12,728 nt of DNA from Clostridia bacterium (lineage in GTDB: Bacteria; Bacillota_A; Clostridia; Oscillospirales; CAG-272): positions 1 to 12,728 of the forward strand of contig JAFTHF010000084.1 in NCBI GenBank assembly GCA_017457545.1, given 5' to 3'. Position numbers and translations under genes: made by a program. Of this stretch, positions 6,825-12,728 are shown one piece after another. How positions within the stretch are numbered: the stretch's first letter is position 1; the number at the start of each line of letters is the position of its first letter. The notes under the pieces are model-generated. The model worked only from the letters and a program-made list of their open reading frames with translations, ran no database searches and was not told the DNA's origin.

Positions 6825-8618
6825 ATGGAAAAGTTTGAAAAAAACGACAAGCGTACCCATTATTGCGGTACATTAACTAAGGAAAATTTAGGTCAGCGTG
6901 TTTGCGTTCTCGGTTGGGCGCAGAAGCAGAGAGACCTTGGCTCCCTTATCTTCATTGACCTTCGTGACAGAAGCGGTATTATTCAGCTTGCCTTTGACGA
7001 TAGCACAGACAGAGAAATCTTTGATAAGGCATTCACCGTTCGTGCAGAGTTCGTTCTCTGTGCAAAGGGTGTAGTTCGTGCACGTGGAGAGGGCGCAATT
7101 AATAAGAATATCCCCACAGGTGAAATTGAGATTGCAGTAGACGAATTCAAGATTCTTACTAAGGCTCAGACACCTCCCTTCGAAATCGTGGAAAACAGCG
7201 ACGTTAAGGCAGACCTTCGTCTTAAGCACCGTTATCTTGACCTTCGCCGTCCCGATATGCAGAGAAATATCATCGCACGTTCAAAAATTACAAATCTTAC
7301 AAGAAACTATTTTAACGAAAACGGCTTTATCGATATAGAAACACCTAATCTTATCCGTCCTACACCCGAGGGCGCACGTGATTATCTTGTTCCCAGCCGT
7401 GTTCACAACGGTAAATTCTACGCACTTCCCCAGTCTCCCCAGATTTATAAGCAGCTTCTTATGTATTCCGGCTTTGACCGTTATATTCAGATTGCACGTT
7501 GCTTCCGTGATGAGGACCTTCGTGCAGACCGTCAGCCTGAGTTTACACAGATAGATATGGAAATTTCCTTTACAGACGAGGACGAAATCATCGCTATCAA
7601 CGAGGGCTTTATCAAGTACATCTTTGATAACTTTATGGGTAAAGAGGTAAAGACACCCTTCGAAAGAATCACATGGCATGAGGCTATGGAGCGCTTTGGC
7701 TCAGATAAGCCCGATATGCGCTTTGGCTTTGAGCTTAAAAATATTTCCGAGGCAGTTAAGAATACAGAATTCAAGGTATTCGCAGGTGCAATCGCAAACG
7801 GCGGTAGCGTAAGAGCTATTAACGTTAAGGGTGGCGCTAAGTTCTCAAGAAAGGAAATCGACTCTCTTACCGAGGTTGCAAAGCAGTATAAGGCTAAGGG
7901 CCTTGCTTGGCTAAAGATGGCAAACGGAGAGATTTCCTCATCCTACGCTAAGTTCCTGACAGAAGGCGAAAATGCTGAAATCATGAAGCTTATGGAGGTA
8001 GAAAACGGTGACCTTGTGCTTGTAGTAGCTGATAAAAACAAGGTTGTATTTGATACTCTCGGTGCTCTCCGCTGCGAGTGTGCTAAGCGCCTTGGCCTTC
8101 TTAACCCCAACGAATTTAAGTTTCTCTGGGTTACAGAGTTCCCTCTCTTTGAGTACAGCGAGGAGGACGGCAGATACTACGCTATGCACCATCCCTTTAC
8201 TGCTCCTATGGCAGAGGACTATCAGTATATCGACACAGACCCCGGCAGAGTTCGTGCAAGAGCTTACGATATAGTTCTTAACGGTACTGAGCTTGGTGGT
8301 GGCTCTATCCGTATTCATACAACCGAAATGCAGGAGCATATGTTCTCCATTCACGGTATCGGTAAGGAGGAGGCACAGGAGAAGTTTGGCTTCTTGCTTG
8401 ATGCCTTTAAGTACGGTGTACCTCCCCACGGTGGACTTGCATTCGGTCTTGACAGACTTGTTACACTTCTTTTGGGCCTTGAGGATATTCGTGAGGTTAT
8501 TGCATTCCCCAAGATGCAAAATGCCTCTGAGCTTATGTCCAAATGCCCTTCATTTGCAAACCCTGACGACCTTAAGGAGCTTGGTATTGCAGTAATTAAT
8601 AACGAAGACGAAAATTAA
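6825..8618 (+). CDS. aspS: Aspartyl-tRNA synthetase (bacterial type)
   Basis: A class II synthetase charging tRNA-Asp. The 597 residues match the bacterial form with an N-terminal OB-fold anticodon domain (about 1-110), catalytic motifs PTPEGARDYLVPSR (179-192), QSPQIYKQ (203-210) and RCFRDEDLRADRQPEFTQID (225-244), a GAD insertion (about 290-425), and motif 3 PPHGGLAFGLDRL (around 533-545). AGGAG inside the end of hisS provides the ribosome site 8 bp upstream. Positions linked by literature to tRNA-Asp/tRNA-Asn discrimination are mixed: L38 is discriminating-like and G90 non-discriminating-like. Whether it also makes Asp-tRNA-Asn is therefore open. Confidence 0.96.
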   Translation: MEKFEKNDKRTHYCGTLTKENLGQRVCVLGWAQKQRDLGSLIFIDLRDRSGIIQLAFDDSTDREIFDKAFTVRAEFVLCAKGVVRARGEGAINKNIPTGEIEIAVDEFKILTKAQTPPFEIVENSDVKADLRLKHRYLDLRRPDMQRNIIARSKITNLTRNYFNENGFIDIETPNLIRPTPEGARDYLVPSRVHNGKFYALPQSPQIYKQLLMYSGFDRYIQIARCFRDEDLRADRQPEFTQIDMEISFTDEDEIIAINEGFIKYIFDNFMGKEVKTPFERITWHEAMERFGSDKPDMRFGFELKNISEAVKNTEFKVFAGAIANGGSVRAINVKGGAKFSRKEIDSLTEVAKQYKAKGLAWLKMANGEISSSYAKFLTEGENAEIMKLMEVENGDLVLVVADKNKVVFDTLGALRCECAKRLGLLNPNEFKFLWVTEFPLFEYSEEDGRYYAMHHPFTAPMAEDYQYIDTDPGRVRARAYDIVLNGTELGGGSIRIHTTEMQEHMFSIHGIGKEEAQEKFGFLLDAFKYGVPPHGGLAFGLDRLVTLLLGLEDIREVIAFPKMQNASELMSKCPSFANPDDLKELGIAVINNEDEN

Positions 8619-8644
8619 TTTATATATTCGAAAGGAACACATCA

Positions 8645-10351
8645 ATGTTTAAGGAATTCTTCAAAAGCAAGAAAAACATTGTGATGGTATCCGTGCTTGC
8701 AGTATTGCTTATTGCTCTTGTGGTTTGCAGTATTGCTGTAAGAGCTGACGAGGGCAACTGTCCCGACTGCTCCGGAATTGGCTTAGGATGTGAAACATGT
8801 GGTGGAGACGGCACTATGGATAGCCGTTACTTCGGTACATTTATGTCCCTTGCGGCACCTATTATCGCTATCGCTCTTGCACTTATCACAAAAGAGGTTT
8901 ACTCCTCACTCTTTATCGGTATCGTTATCGGTGGACTTTTAAATGCCTCCTATAACATTCCCAAGACTATCGATGCAGTAGTAAGCGATGGTCTTATTTC
9001 CGCTGTGTCAGGCACAGCCGGCATCTTTATCTTCCTTGTAATCCTTGGCGCTATGGTAATCCTTGTTAACAAGGCAGGTGGCTCAAAGGCATTCGGAAGA
9101 TGGGCACAGAAGAATATTAAGACTAAGGTTGGTGCTGCAATCGCTACCTTCGTTCTTGGCGTTCTTATCTTTATTGACGACTATTTTAACTGCCTTACAG
9201 TAGGTTCGGTTATGCGCCCTGTAACAGACAGCCATAACATCTCCCGTGGCAAGCTTTCATTCATTATTGACGCAACAGCTGCTCCTGTATGTATGATTGC
9301 TCCCATTTCCTCATGGGCTGCCGCAGTATCTGCATATGCACCCGAGGGAACAAGCGGACTTAAGATGTTCGTTTCCGCTATCCCCTTTAACTTCTATTCA
9401 ATCCTTACACTTATCTTCGTTGTAATGCTTGCGGTAATGGGCTTTGACTACGGTAAGATGGCAGGTGTTGAATTCAAGGCACAGAACGGTGACCTTGGCG
9501 CAATTGAGGCTGACAAGGAGAAGGATAACGCATCTGAAAACGGACGTGTCATCGACCTTATTCTTCCTATCGTAGTTCTTATCGTTACTTGCGTTATCGC
9601 TCTTATCTACAACGGTGGCTTCTTCGATTCAGACAGCGAATATTACCTTGACTTTATCGGCTCATTCGGTAATACAGACGCAACCGTTGGCTTACCTTGG
9701 GGCTCTATCATTGCTCTTATCTTTACAATTGTATATCTTATGTGCCGTAAGGCTATTACCTTTAAGGAAGCTATGGACTCAATTCCCAAGGGCTTTATCG
9801 CAATGGTACCCGCAATCCTTATCCTTACATTCGCAACATCACTTAAGAATATGACAAGCCTTCTTGGCTCTGACGTATTTGTAGATAATCTTCTTTCAAA
9901 TGCGGGAAGCCTCACAGTATTCCTCCCTGCGATTATCTTTATTGTAGCTTGCCTTATTGCATTCTCCACAGGTACATCATGGGGTACATTCGGTATTCTT
10001 ATTCCTATTGTACTTGCAGTATTCCCCGCAGGCACAGTTCTTGGCACTATCGGTATGTCCGCTTGTCTTGCAGGTGCAGTATGCGGCGACCACTGCTCAC
10101 CTATCTCCGATACCACAATTATGGCATCTGCAGGTGCACAGTGCAACCATGTTGAGCATGTACAGACACAGCTCCCATACGCAATTACAGTAGCAGCTGT
10201 ATCCTTTGTATCCTTTATCCTTGCAGGTGTTCTTACCTTGGCGGCCGATTGGGCAGCTTATCTTGCTATCCCCGTTTCAATCGCCCTTCTTATAGGTACG
10301 CTCTTTGTTATCAAGTATGTTACAAGGAAGCAGACAGAAAAGTCACTTTAA
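8645..10351 (+). CDS. NhaC-family Na+/H+ antiporter with an N-terminal CxxCxGxG segment
   Basis: A multi-pass membrane protein of 568 residues, expected to exchange Na+ for H+ across the cytoplasmic membrane. Family motifs include TKEVYSSLFIGI (82-93), FIDDYFNCLTVGSVMRPVTD (176-195), PISSWAAAV (220-228), GTSWGTFGILIPI (442-454) and GDHCSPISDTTI (481-492). I count about 12-14 hydrophobic segments. The first (about 13-32) looks like a signal anchor with a possible cleavage site after VRA (32-34). It is followed by CPDCSGIG (39-46) and CETCGGDG (49-56), two DnaJ-like CxxCxGxG units predicted outside the cell. AAAGGAA precedes the ATG. Substrate specificity within NhaC-like carriers is uncertain. 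The gene is 26 bp after aspS with no terminator between. Confidence 0.88.
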   Translation: MFKEFFKSKKNIVMVSVLAVLLIALVVCSIAVRADEGNCPDCSGIGLGCETCGGDGTMDSRYFGTFMSLAAPIIAIALALITKEVYSSLFIGIVIGGLLNASYNIPKTIDAVVSDGLISAVSGTAGIFIFLVILGAMVILVNKAGGSKAFGRWAQKNIKTKVGAAIATFVLGVLIFIDDYFNCLTVGSVMRPVTDSHNISRGKLSFIIDATAAPVCMIAPISSWAAAVSAYAPEGTSGLKMFVSAIPFNFYSILTLIFVVMLAVMGFDYGKMAGVEFKAQNGDLGAIEADKEKDNASENGRVIDLILPIVVLIVTCVIALIYNGGFFDSDSEYYLDFIGSFGNTDATVGLPWGSIIALIFTIVYLMCRKAITFKEAMDSIPKGFIAMVPAILILTFATSLKNMTSLLGSDVFVDNLLSNAGSLTVFLPAIIFIVACLIAFSTGTSWGTFGILIPIVLAVFPAGTVLGTIGMSACLAGAVCGDHCSPISDTTIMASAGAQCNHVEHVQTQLPYAITVAAVSFVSFILAGVLTLAADWAAYLAIPVSIALLIGTLFVIKYVTRKQTEKSL

Positions 10352-10359
10352 TAAGTATA

Positions 10360-10397
10360 AAAGAGTACGATTTTATGTCGTACTCTTTACTTTTTTA
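10360..10397 (+). terminator. Intrinsic terminator after the antiporter gene
   Basis: AAAGAGTACGA (10360-10370) pairs exactly with TCGTACTCTTT (10378-10388) around TTTTATG. An ACTTTTTT run follows. It starts 8 bp past the antiporter stop and should end the hisS-aspS-antiporter transcript. Confidence 0.9.
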
Positions 10398-10414
10398 CTT
10401 TAATATGTTATAAT
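10386..10414 (+). promoter_or_regulatory. Promoter of nrdR
   Basis: TTTACT (10386-10391) and an exact TATAAT (10409-10414) are 17 bp apart, and TGT directly before the -10 gives an extended -10. The -35 overlaps the tail of the preceding terminator. The transcription start should be near 10421, about 23 nt ahead of the ATG. Confidence 0.75.
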
Positions 10415-10443
10415 TAAAAAAATCTTTTAATGAGGTAGCGTAT

Positions 10444-10881
10444 ATGAAATGTCCCCATTGCGGCCACGAGGAAAGCAAGGTAACCGACTCCCGTCCTGTT
10501 GAAGAAAGCATTAAGCGCAGACGTGAGTGCCTTAAGTGTCAGGCAAGATTTACAACATATGAAACTATTGAAAACGTGCAGCCCATTGTAGTTAAAAAGG
10601 ATGGCTCACGTGAATATTTTGATAAGGCTAAGCTTCTTTCCGGACTTATGAAGGCATGTCAGAAGCGACCTGTCGATTCAGCTGAAATAGCTGATAAGAT
10701 AGAGGCAGAGCTTCAGAACTCACTCCGTCAGGAGATAAGCTCTGTGGAGATTGGCGAAATGGTAATGAGAGAGCTAAGAGCAAGAGATGCAGTTGCATAC
10801 GTGCGCTTTGCCTCCGTTTACCGTGAATTTAAGGATGTGGAGACCTTTATGAGTGAGCTCCAGAACTTCTTAAACAAATAA
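10444..10881 (+). CDS. nrdR: Transcriptional repressor NrdR
   Basis: NrdR senses dATP/ATP through an ATP-cone and represses ribonucleotide reductase genes by binding paired NrdR boxes. The 145-residue protein has the N-terminal zinc ribbon (C3, C6, C29, C32) with [15 protein letters not shown], then FTTYE (36-40), an ATP-cone (about 48-135) opening with VVKKDGSRE, and the conserved [13 protein letters not shown] segment (116-128). The zinc-ribbon loop is two residues shorter than in E. coli NrdR, whose second cysteine pair is C31/C34. GAGG precedes the ATG. No nrd genes are present in the window, so its targets lie elsewhere. Confidence 0.96.
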   Translation: MKCPHCGHEESKVTDSRPVEESIKRRRECLKCQARFTTYETIENVQPIVVKKDGSREYFDKAKLLSGLMKACQKRPVDSAEIADKIEAELQNSLRQEISSVEIGEMVMRELRARDAVAYVRFASVYREFKDVETFMSELQNFLNK

Positions 10882-11075
10882 TGAATATAGGTATATATGG
10901 GGGAAAGCACGGTGAAAATCCGTCGCAACAGCCATTGCCGTTACAGTCGGAATGCCACATATATATTTTTGGCGAAATGCCAAATGGTAAAATCACTCTT
11001 GGGCGCTATGTAAATAGGGAGGGTGACACCAAAGATAAAGAGGCGTTTGTATATAAAAATGCTATACGTTACTAA
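10881..11075 (+). CDS. Doubtful 64-codon open frame overlapping a structured RNA
   Basis: The ATG shares one base with the nrdR stop (TAATG) and there is no purine-rich ribosome site, so expression would depend on coupling to nrdR. The product (starting MNIGIYGG) has no signal peptide, membrane span or motif I recognise. Codon use (TCG, CCG, CAA, AGG, ATA) differs from nrdR. The first third coincides with a stem-forming element that looks like RNA, not coding sequence. I think it more likely that this frame is an accidental reading of the leader, but the C-terminal half (about 28-64) looks protein-like enough to keep it open. Confidence 0.25.
   Translation: MNIGIYGGKHGENPSQQPLPLQSECHIYIFGEMPNGKITLGRYVNREGDTKDKEAFVYKNAIRY
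10891..10966 (+). ncRNA. Compact structured RNA resembling the 5' half of a cobalamin riboswitch
   Basis: TATATATG (10892-10899) pairs with CATATATA (10958-10965) to close a core. The core contains GGGGAAA, then ACGG-TGAAAAT-CCGT (10909-10923), GCAA-CAGCCA-TTGC (10925-10938) and a small CG-rich hairpin with loop TTACAGT (10941-10947). The order GGGAA, GGTGaAAaTCC, GC, then ...GCCAC matches conserved blocks of the B12 riboswitch core. The 3' B12 box (GCCAGGAGACC-like) is not visible downstream. The element lies ahead of a gene for a transcobalamin-like domain protein, which supports a cobalamin link. It may be a divergent, truncated or new RNA class. Confidence 0.45.
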
Positions 11076-11109
11076 AAAACAATGCATTTTTTATTAAATC
11101 TGCCTCCTT

Positions 11110-11143
11110 CTCTTTGTTTTATCATATAGATAAAGAAAAGAGG
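11110..11143 (+). promoter_or_regulatory. Hairpin that can mask the lipoprotein ribosome-binding site
   Basis: CTCTTTGTTTTATC (11110-11123) can pair with GATAAAGAAAAGAG (11129-11142) around ATATA, with one mismatch and one G-U pair. The right arm contains the AGAGG site (11139-11143), 8 bp before the ATG. This could serve as a translational expression platform for the RNA element upstream. A pyrimidine-rich CCTCC (11103-11107) just 5' gives an alternative anti-ribosome-site strand. Confidence 0.45.
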
Positions 11144-11151
11144 AAAAGAAA

Positions 11152-11565
11152 ATGAAAAAAATCCTATCATTAACATTGGCTCTCTTGATGATTTTCAGCA
11201 TGTGCTTCCTTGCTTCCTGTGCTGACAAGGACGAAGAAGAAATGCTTTACACCGAGGATACTACCCTTGGCGAGGGCTCTAAGACCATTACCTTTATTGT
11301 AAGTCATATGGACGGCACAGAAATAACCTTTACAATAAAAACAGATAAGGCTATTCTTTCAGAGGCTCTTTCAGAGCATGAGCTTATCGAGGGAGAAATG
11401 GGCGCATTCGGTATTTACATTAAAAAGGTAAACGGTATTACTCACGATTTCGACAAGGATATGACCTACTGGTCCCTTTATGTTGGAAACGATTATGCGG
11501 TTTCAGGCGCAGAGTCAACTGCCGTAGTAGACGGAGAAACCTATATGCTCAAGGCATCAAGATAA
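11152..11565 (+). CDS. DUF4430-domain lipoprotein (transcobalamin C-terminal-like)
   Basis: A 137-residue exported lipoprotein. A basic start and hydrophobic stretch (MKK, about 4-19) are followed by the lipobox L-A-S-C23, so the mature protein would be lipid-anchored on the outer face of the cell membrane. An acidic linker (24-42) leads into a domain matching the DUF4430 pattern: AILSEAL (67-73), FGIYIKKVNGI (86-96), YWSLYVGND (106-114) and the closing VDGETYML (126-133). This family is structurally grouped with the C-terminal domain of transcobalamin/intrinsic factor, so corrinoid binding is a reasonable inference but not shown. No ABC transporter genes adjoin it. Confidence 0.75.
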   Translation: MKKILSLTLALLMIFSMCFLASCADKDEEEMLYTEDTTLGEGSKTITFIVSHMDGTEITFTIKTDKAILSEALSEHELIEGEMGAFGIYIKKVNGITHDFDKDMTYWSLYVGNDYAVSGAESTAVVDGETYMLKASR

Positions 11566-11575
11566 GAAAATAAAC

Positions 11576-11604
11576 AAAAAACCCGACACTGTGTCGGGTT
11601 TTTC
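11576..11604. terminator. Bidirectional terminator between the lipoprotein gene and truB
   Basis: AAAAACCCGACA (11577-11588) pairs with TGTCGGGTTTTT (11592-11603) around CTG. The flanking A-run on one side and T-run on the other give a U-tract in both directions. It follows the lipoprotein stop and sits 2 bp from the truB stop. Confidence 0.93.
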
Positions 11605-11605
11605 T

Positions 11606-12514
11606 TTATAAAACAAATAATTTTATCATTTTTATTGCGCTTCCCTGTGGATATTCACACACCCTACCAAGGGCGAAAAAGCCGTTTTTATCATATACCG
11701 ATAGGTGCTGACCGATTTTAAAATCGGTTTTTATTTTGCTCTGATATATTTCACAGCCACTTTTTGCAAGCCTTGTATAAAAATCGGAAAGGGTTACCCT
11801 TTCACAATCCTCAAAAAGACTTTCGGTAGGCTTAATAAGTGTGCATCTTTCCTCATAGCTCATATTTTCAAGCTGAGCTATAGTATAGGATTCATCTAAG
11901 TTAAAATTTCCGCTCTGTGTCCTTAAAAGTGAGCTCATAGCACCGCCACACCCAAGATATGCACCTATATCGGCACAAAGCGTACGGATATATGTACCCT
12001 TGGAGCATTTTACGTGTAAGCGATAAATACCTTCTTTTTCATCCACTTCCTCGGGGATAATTTGGCTTATATGTATTTTTCTTGCTTCTCTTTCGACTTC
12101 TATTCCCTCACGTGCAAGATCGCATAGCTTTTTGCCGTTAACCTTTAGGGCGCTGTACATGGGAGGTATCTGCTCTATATCACCCACAAAATGGCTACAA
12201 GATTCAAAAAATTCATTTTTTCTGGGGAGAGTGTCGCATTTTGTAAGAATATTACCTGTTATATCCTCTGTATCTGTTGTAATTCCAAGCTGAATTTCGG
12301 CAGTATAGCCCTTATCCTCGGCGGTAAGATACTCTGCAGCCTTTGCCGCTCTACCTATAAGAACGGGAAGCACACCCTCCGCCATAGGGTCAAGAGTGCC
12401 TGTGTGCCCTACCTTCTTTGTGTTGAACAGTCTTCGGATTTTAAACACAATATCGTGGGAGGTAACACCCTTGTGCTTGTTTATGATTATAACACCGCTA
12501 ATTTCCTCTGACAT
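11606..12514 (-). CDS. truB: tRNA pseudouridine(55) synthase
   Basis: TruB converts U55 in the T-loop of tRNAs to pseudouridine. The 302-residue protein shows the family start GVIIINKHKGVTSHD (7-21), the catalytic block GHTGTLDPMAEGVL (36-49) with D42 as nucleophile, PPMYSALKVNGKKL (about 116-129), and SKGTYIRTL in the middle. A C-terminal extension (about 238-302) probably folds as a PUA-like RNA-binding domain. AGGGAG lies inside the end of nrnA, and the start overlaps the nrnA stop by one base (TAATG). In many Firmicutes truB is followed by ribF; here it meets a terminator and a converging gene, so ribF is elsewhere. Confidence 0.95.
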   Translation of the reverse strand: MSEEISGVIIINKHKGVTSHDIVFKIRRLFNTKKVGHTGTLDPMAEGVLPVLIGRAAKAAEYLTAEDKGYTAEIQLGITTDTEDITGNILTKCDTLPRKNEFFESCSHFVGDIEQIPPMYSALKVNGKKLCDLAREGIEVEREARKIHISQIIPEEVDEKEGIYRLHVKCSKGTYIRTLCADIGAYLGCGGAMSSLLRTQSGNFNLDESYTIAQLENMSYEERCTLIKPTESLFEDCERVTLSDFYTRLAKSGCEIYQSKIKTDFKIGQHLSVYDKNGFFALGRVCEYPQGSAIKMIKLFVL

Positions 12515-12728
12515 TATATAAGCTCCCTTGAAAATACGGAAATTATTTTATTTTCCGCATCCTCCTTGCTCTTAGCAGTAATTGTGCATCCGGCAGCACG
12601 TGTGTGTCCACCGCCACCAAAATAAGCGCAAAGCTTAGCTACGTCTATGTCGCAATTTGAGCGAGAGGATATAAAATAATTGTCTTCAAGCTTTGAGGAT
12701 TGCTTAATGGAAACAGCCACCTGTACAC
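12514..12728 (-). CDS. nrnA: C-terminal part of NrnA-type DHH/DHHA1 phosphoesterase (partial)
   Basis: Only the last 71 or so codons are in the window; the frame is open to the right edge, so the true start lies outside. The visible piece contains the DHHA1 signature FGGGGHTRAAGCTI, which forms the substrate-binding end of bifunctional oligoribonuclease/pAp phosphatases. NrnA degrades nanoRNA and dephosphorylates 3'-phosphoadenosine-5'-phosphate in the cytoplasm. The nrnA-truB pairing is common in Firmicutes, next to rbfA, and supports the assignment over other DHH phosphoesterases. Confidence 0.85.
   Translation of the reverse strand, partial: VQVAVSIKQSSKLEDNYFISSRSNCDIDVAKLCAYFGGGGHTRAAGCTITAKSKEDAENKIISVFSRELI

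Noticed and set aside
10968..10984. TTTGGC-GAAAT-GCCAAA hairpin as a terminator after the RNA element
   Set aside because: The 6-bp stem is perfect but is followed by TGGTAAAATC and not by a U-tract, so termination here is unlikely.
11067..11095. TAAAAAA...TTTTTTA inverted repeat as a terminator before the lipoprotein gene
   Set aside because: The stem is made only of A-T pairs and would be too weak to act as an intrinsic terminator.

Overview
The window looks like chromosomal core DNA of a low-to-moderate G+C, spore-forming-lineage Firmicute, most likely a gut-type Clostridium relative (class Clostridia, Oscillospirales/Ruminococcaceae-like). The reasons are a SpoVG homologue, a hisS-aspS pair, a clostridial-style MurC, strong GGAG/GGAGG ribosome sites, sigma-A-like promoters and intrinsic terminators with U-tracts. 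The species cannot be fixed from sequence alone.

Layout. Positions 1-200 hold no gene. They hold a mosaic of short hairpins joined by the repeated linker AGTGATATT, plus a perfect 14-bp inverted repeat. Positions 214-3470 (minus strand) form a tightly packed operon reading SAM-methyltransferase, hslO (Hsp33), trmO, rbsK, with 1-bp and 4-bp overlaps and its own candidate promoter near 3501-3529. murC (minus strand, 3534-4910) lies upstream of it. The 162-bp divergent gap between murC and spoVG carries four TTCACA repeats and an extended -10 promoter. spoVG (plus) ends in two stacked terminators. A consensus promoter then drives hisS-aspS, followed 26 bp later by a NhaC-type Na+/H+ antiporter and a terminator. 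nrdR has its own promoter. Between nrdR and a small lipoprotein with a DUF4430 (transcobalamin C-terminal-like) domain lies a compact structured element resembling the 5' part of a cobalamin riboswitch. A second hairpin there covers the lipoprotein's ribosome-binding site. A bidirectional terminator separates the lipoprotein from the converging truB-nrnA genes (minus strand), and nrnA runs off the right edge.

How it fits together. Most genes are housekeeping: translation (hisS, aspS, trmO, truB), wall synthesis (murC), stress chaperone (hslO), deoxyribonucleotide-synthesis control (nrdR), nanoRNA turnover (nrnA), sugar salvage (rbsK) and ion homeostasis (nhaC). Nothing resembles a phage, transposase, CRISPR or defence system. 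The most unusual items are: (1) the AGTGATATT hairpin mosaic at the left edge; (2) a DnaJ-like double CxxCxGxG motif in the N-terminal segment of the antiporter; (3) the cobalamin-riboswitch-like element plus ribosome-site hairpin ahead of the DUF4430 lipoprotein, which together suggest a small corrinoid-responsive module.
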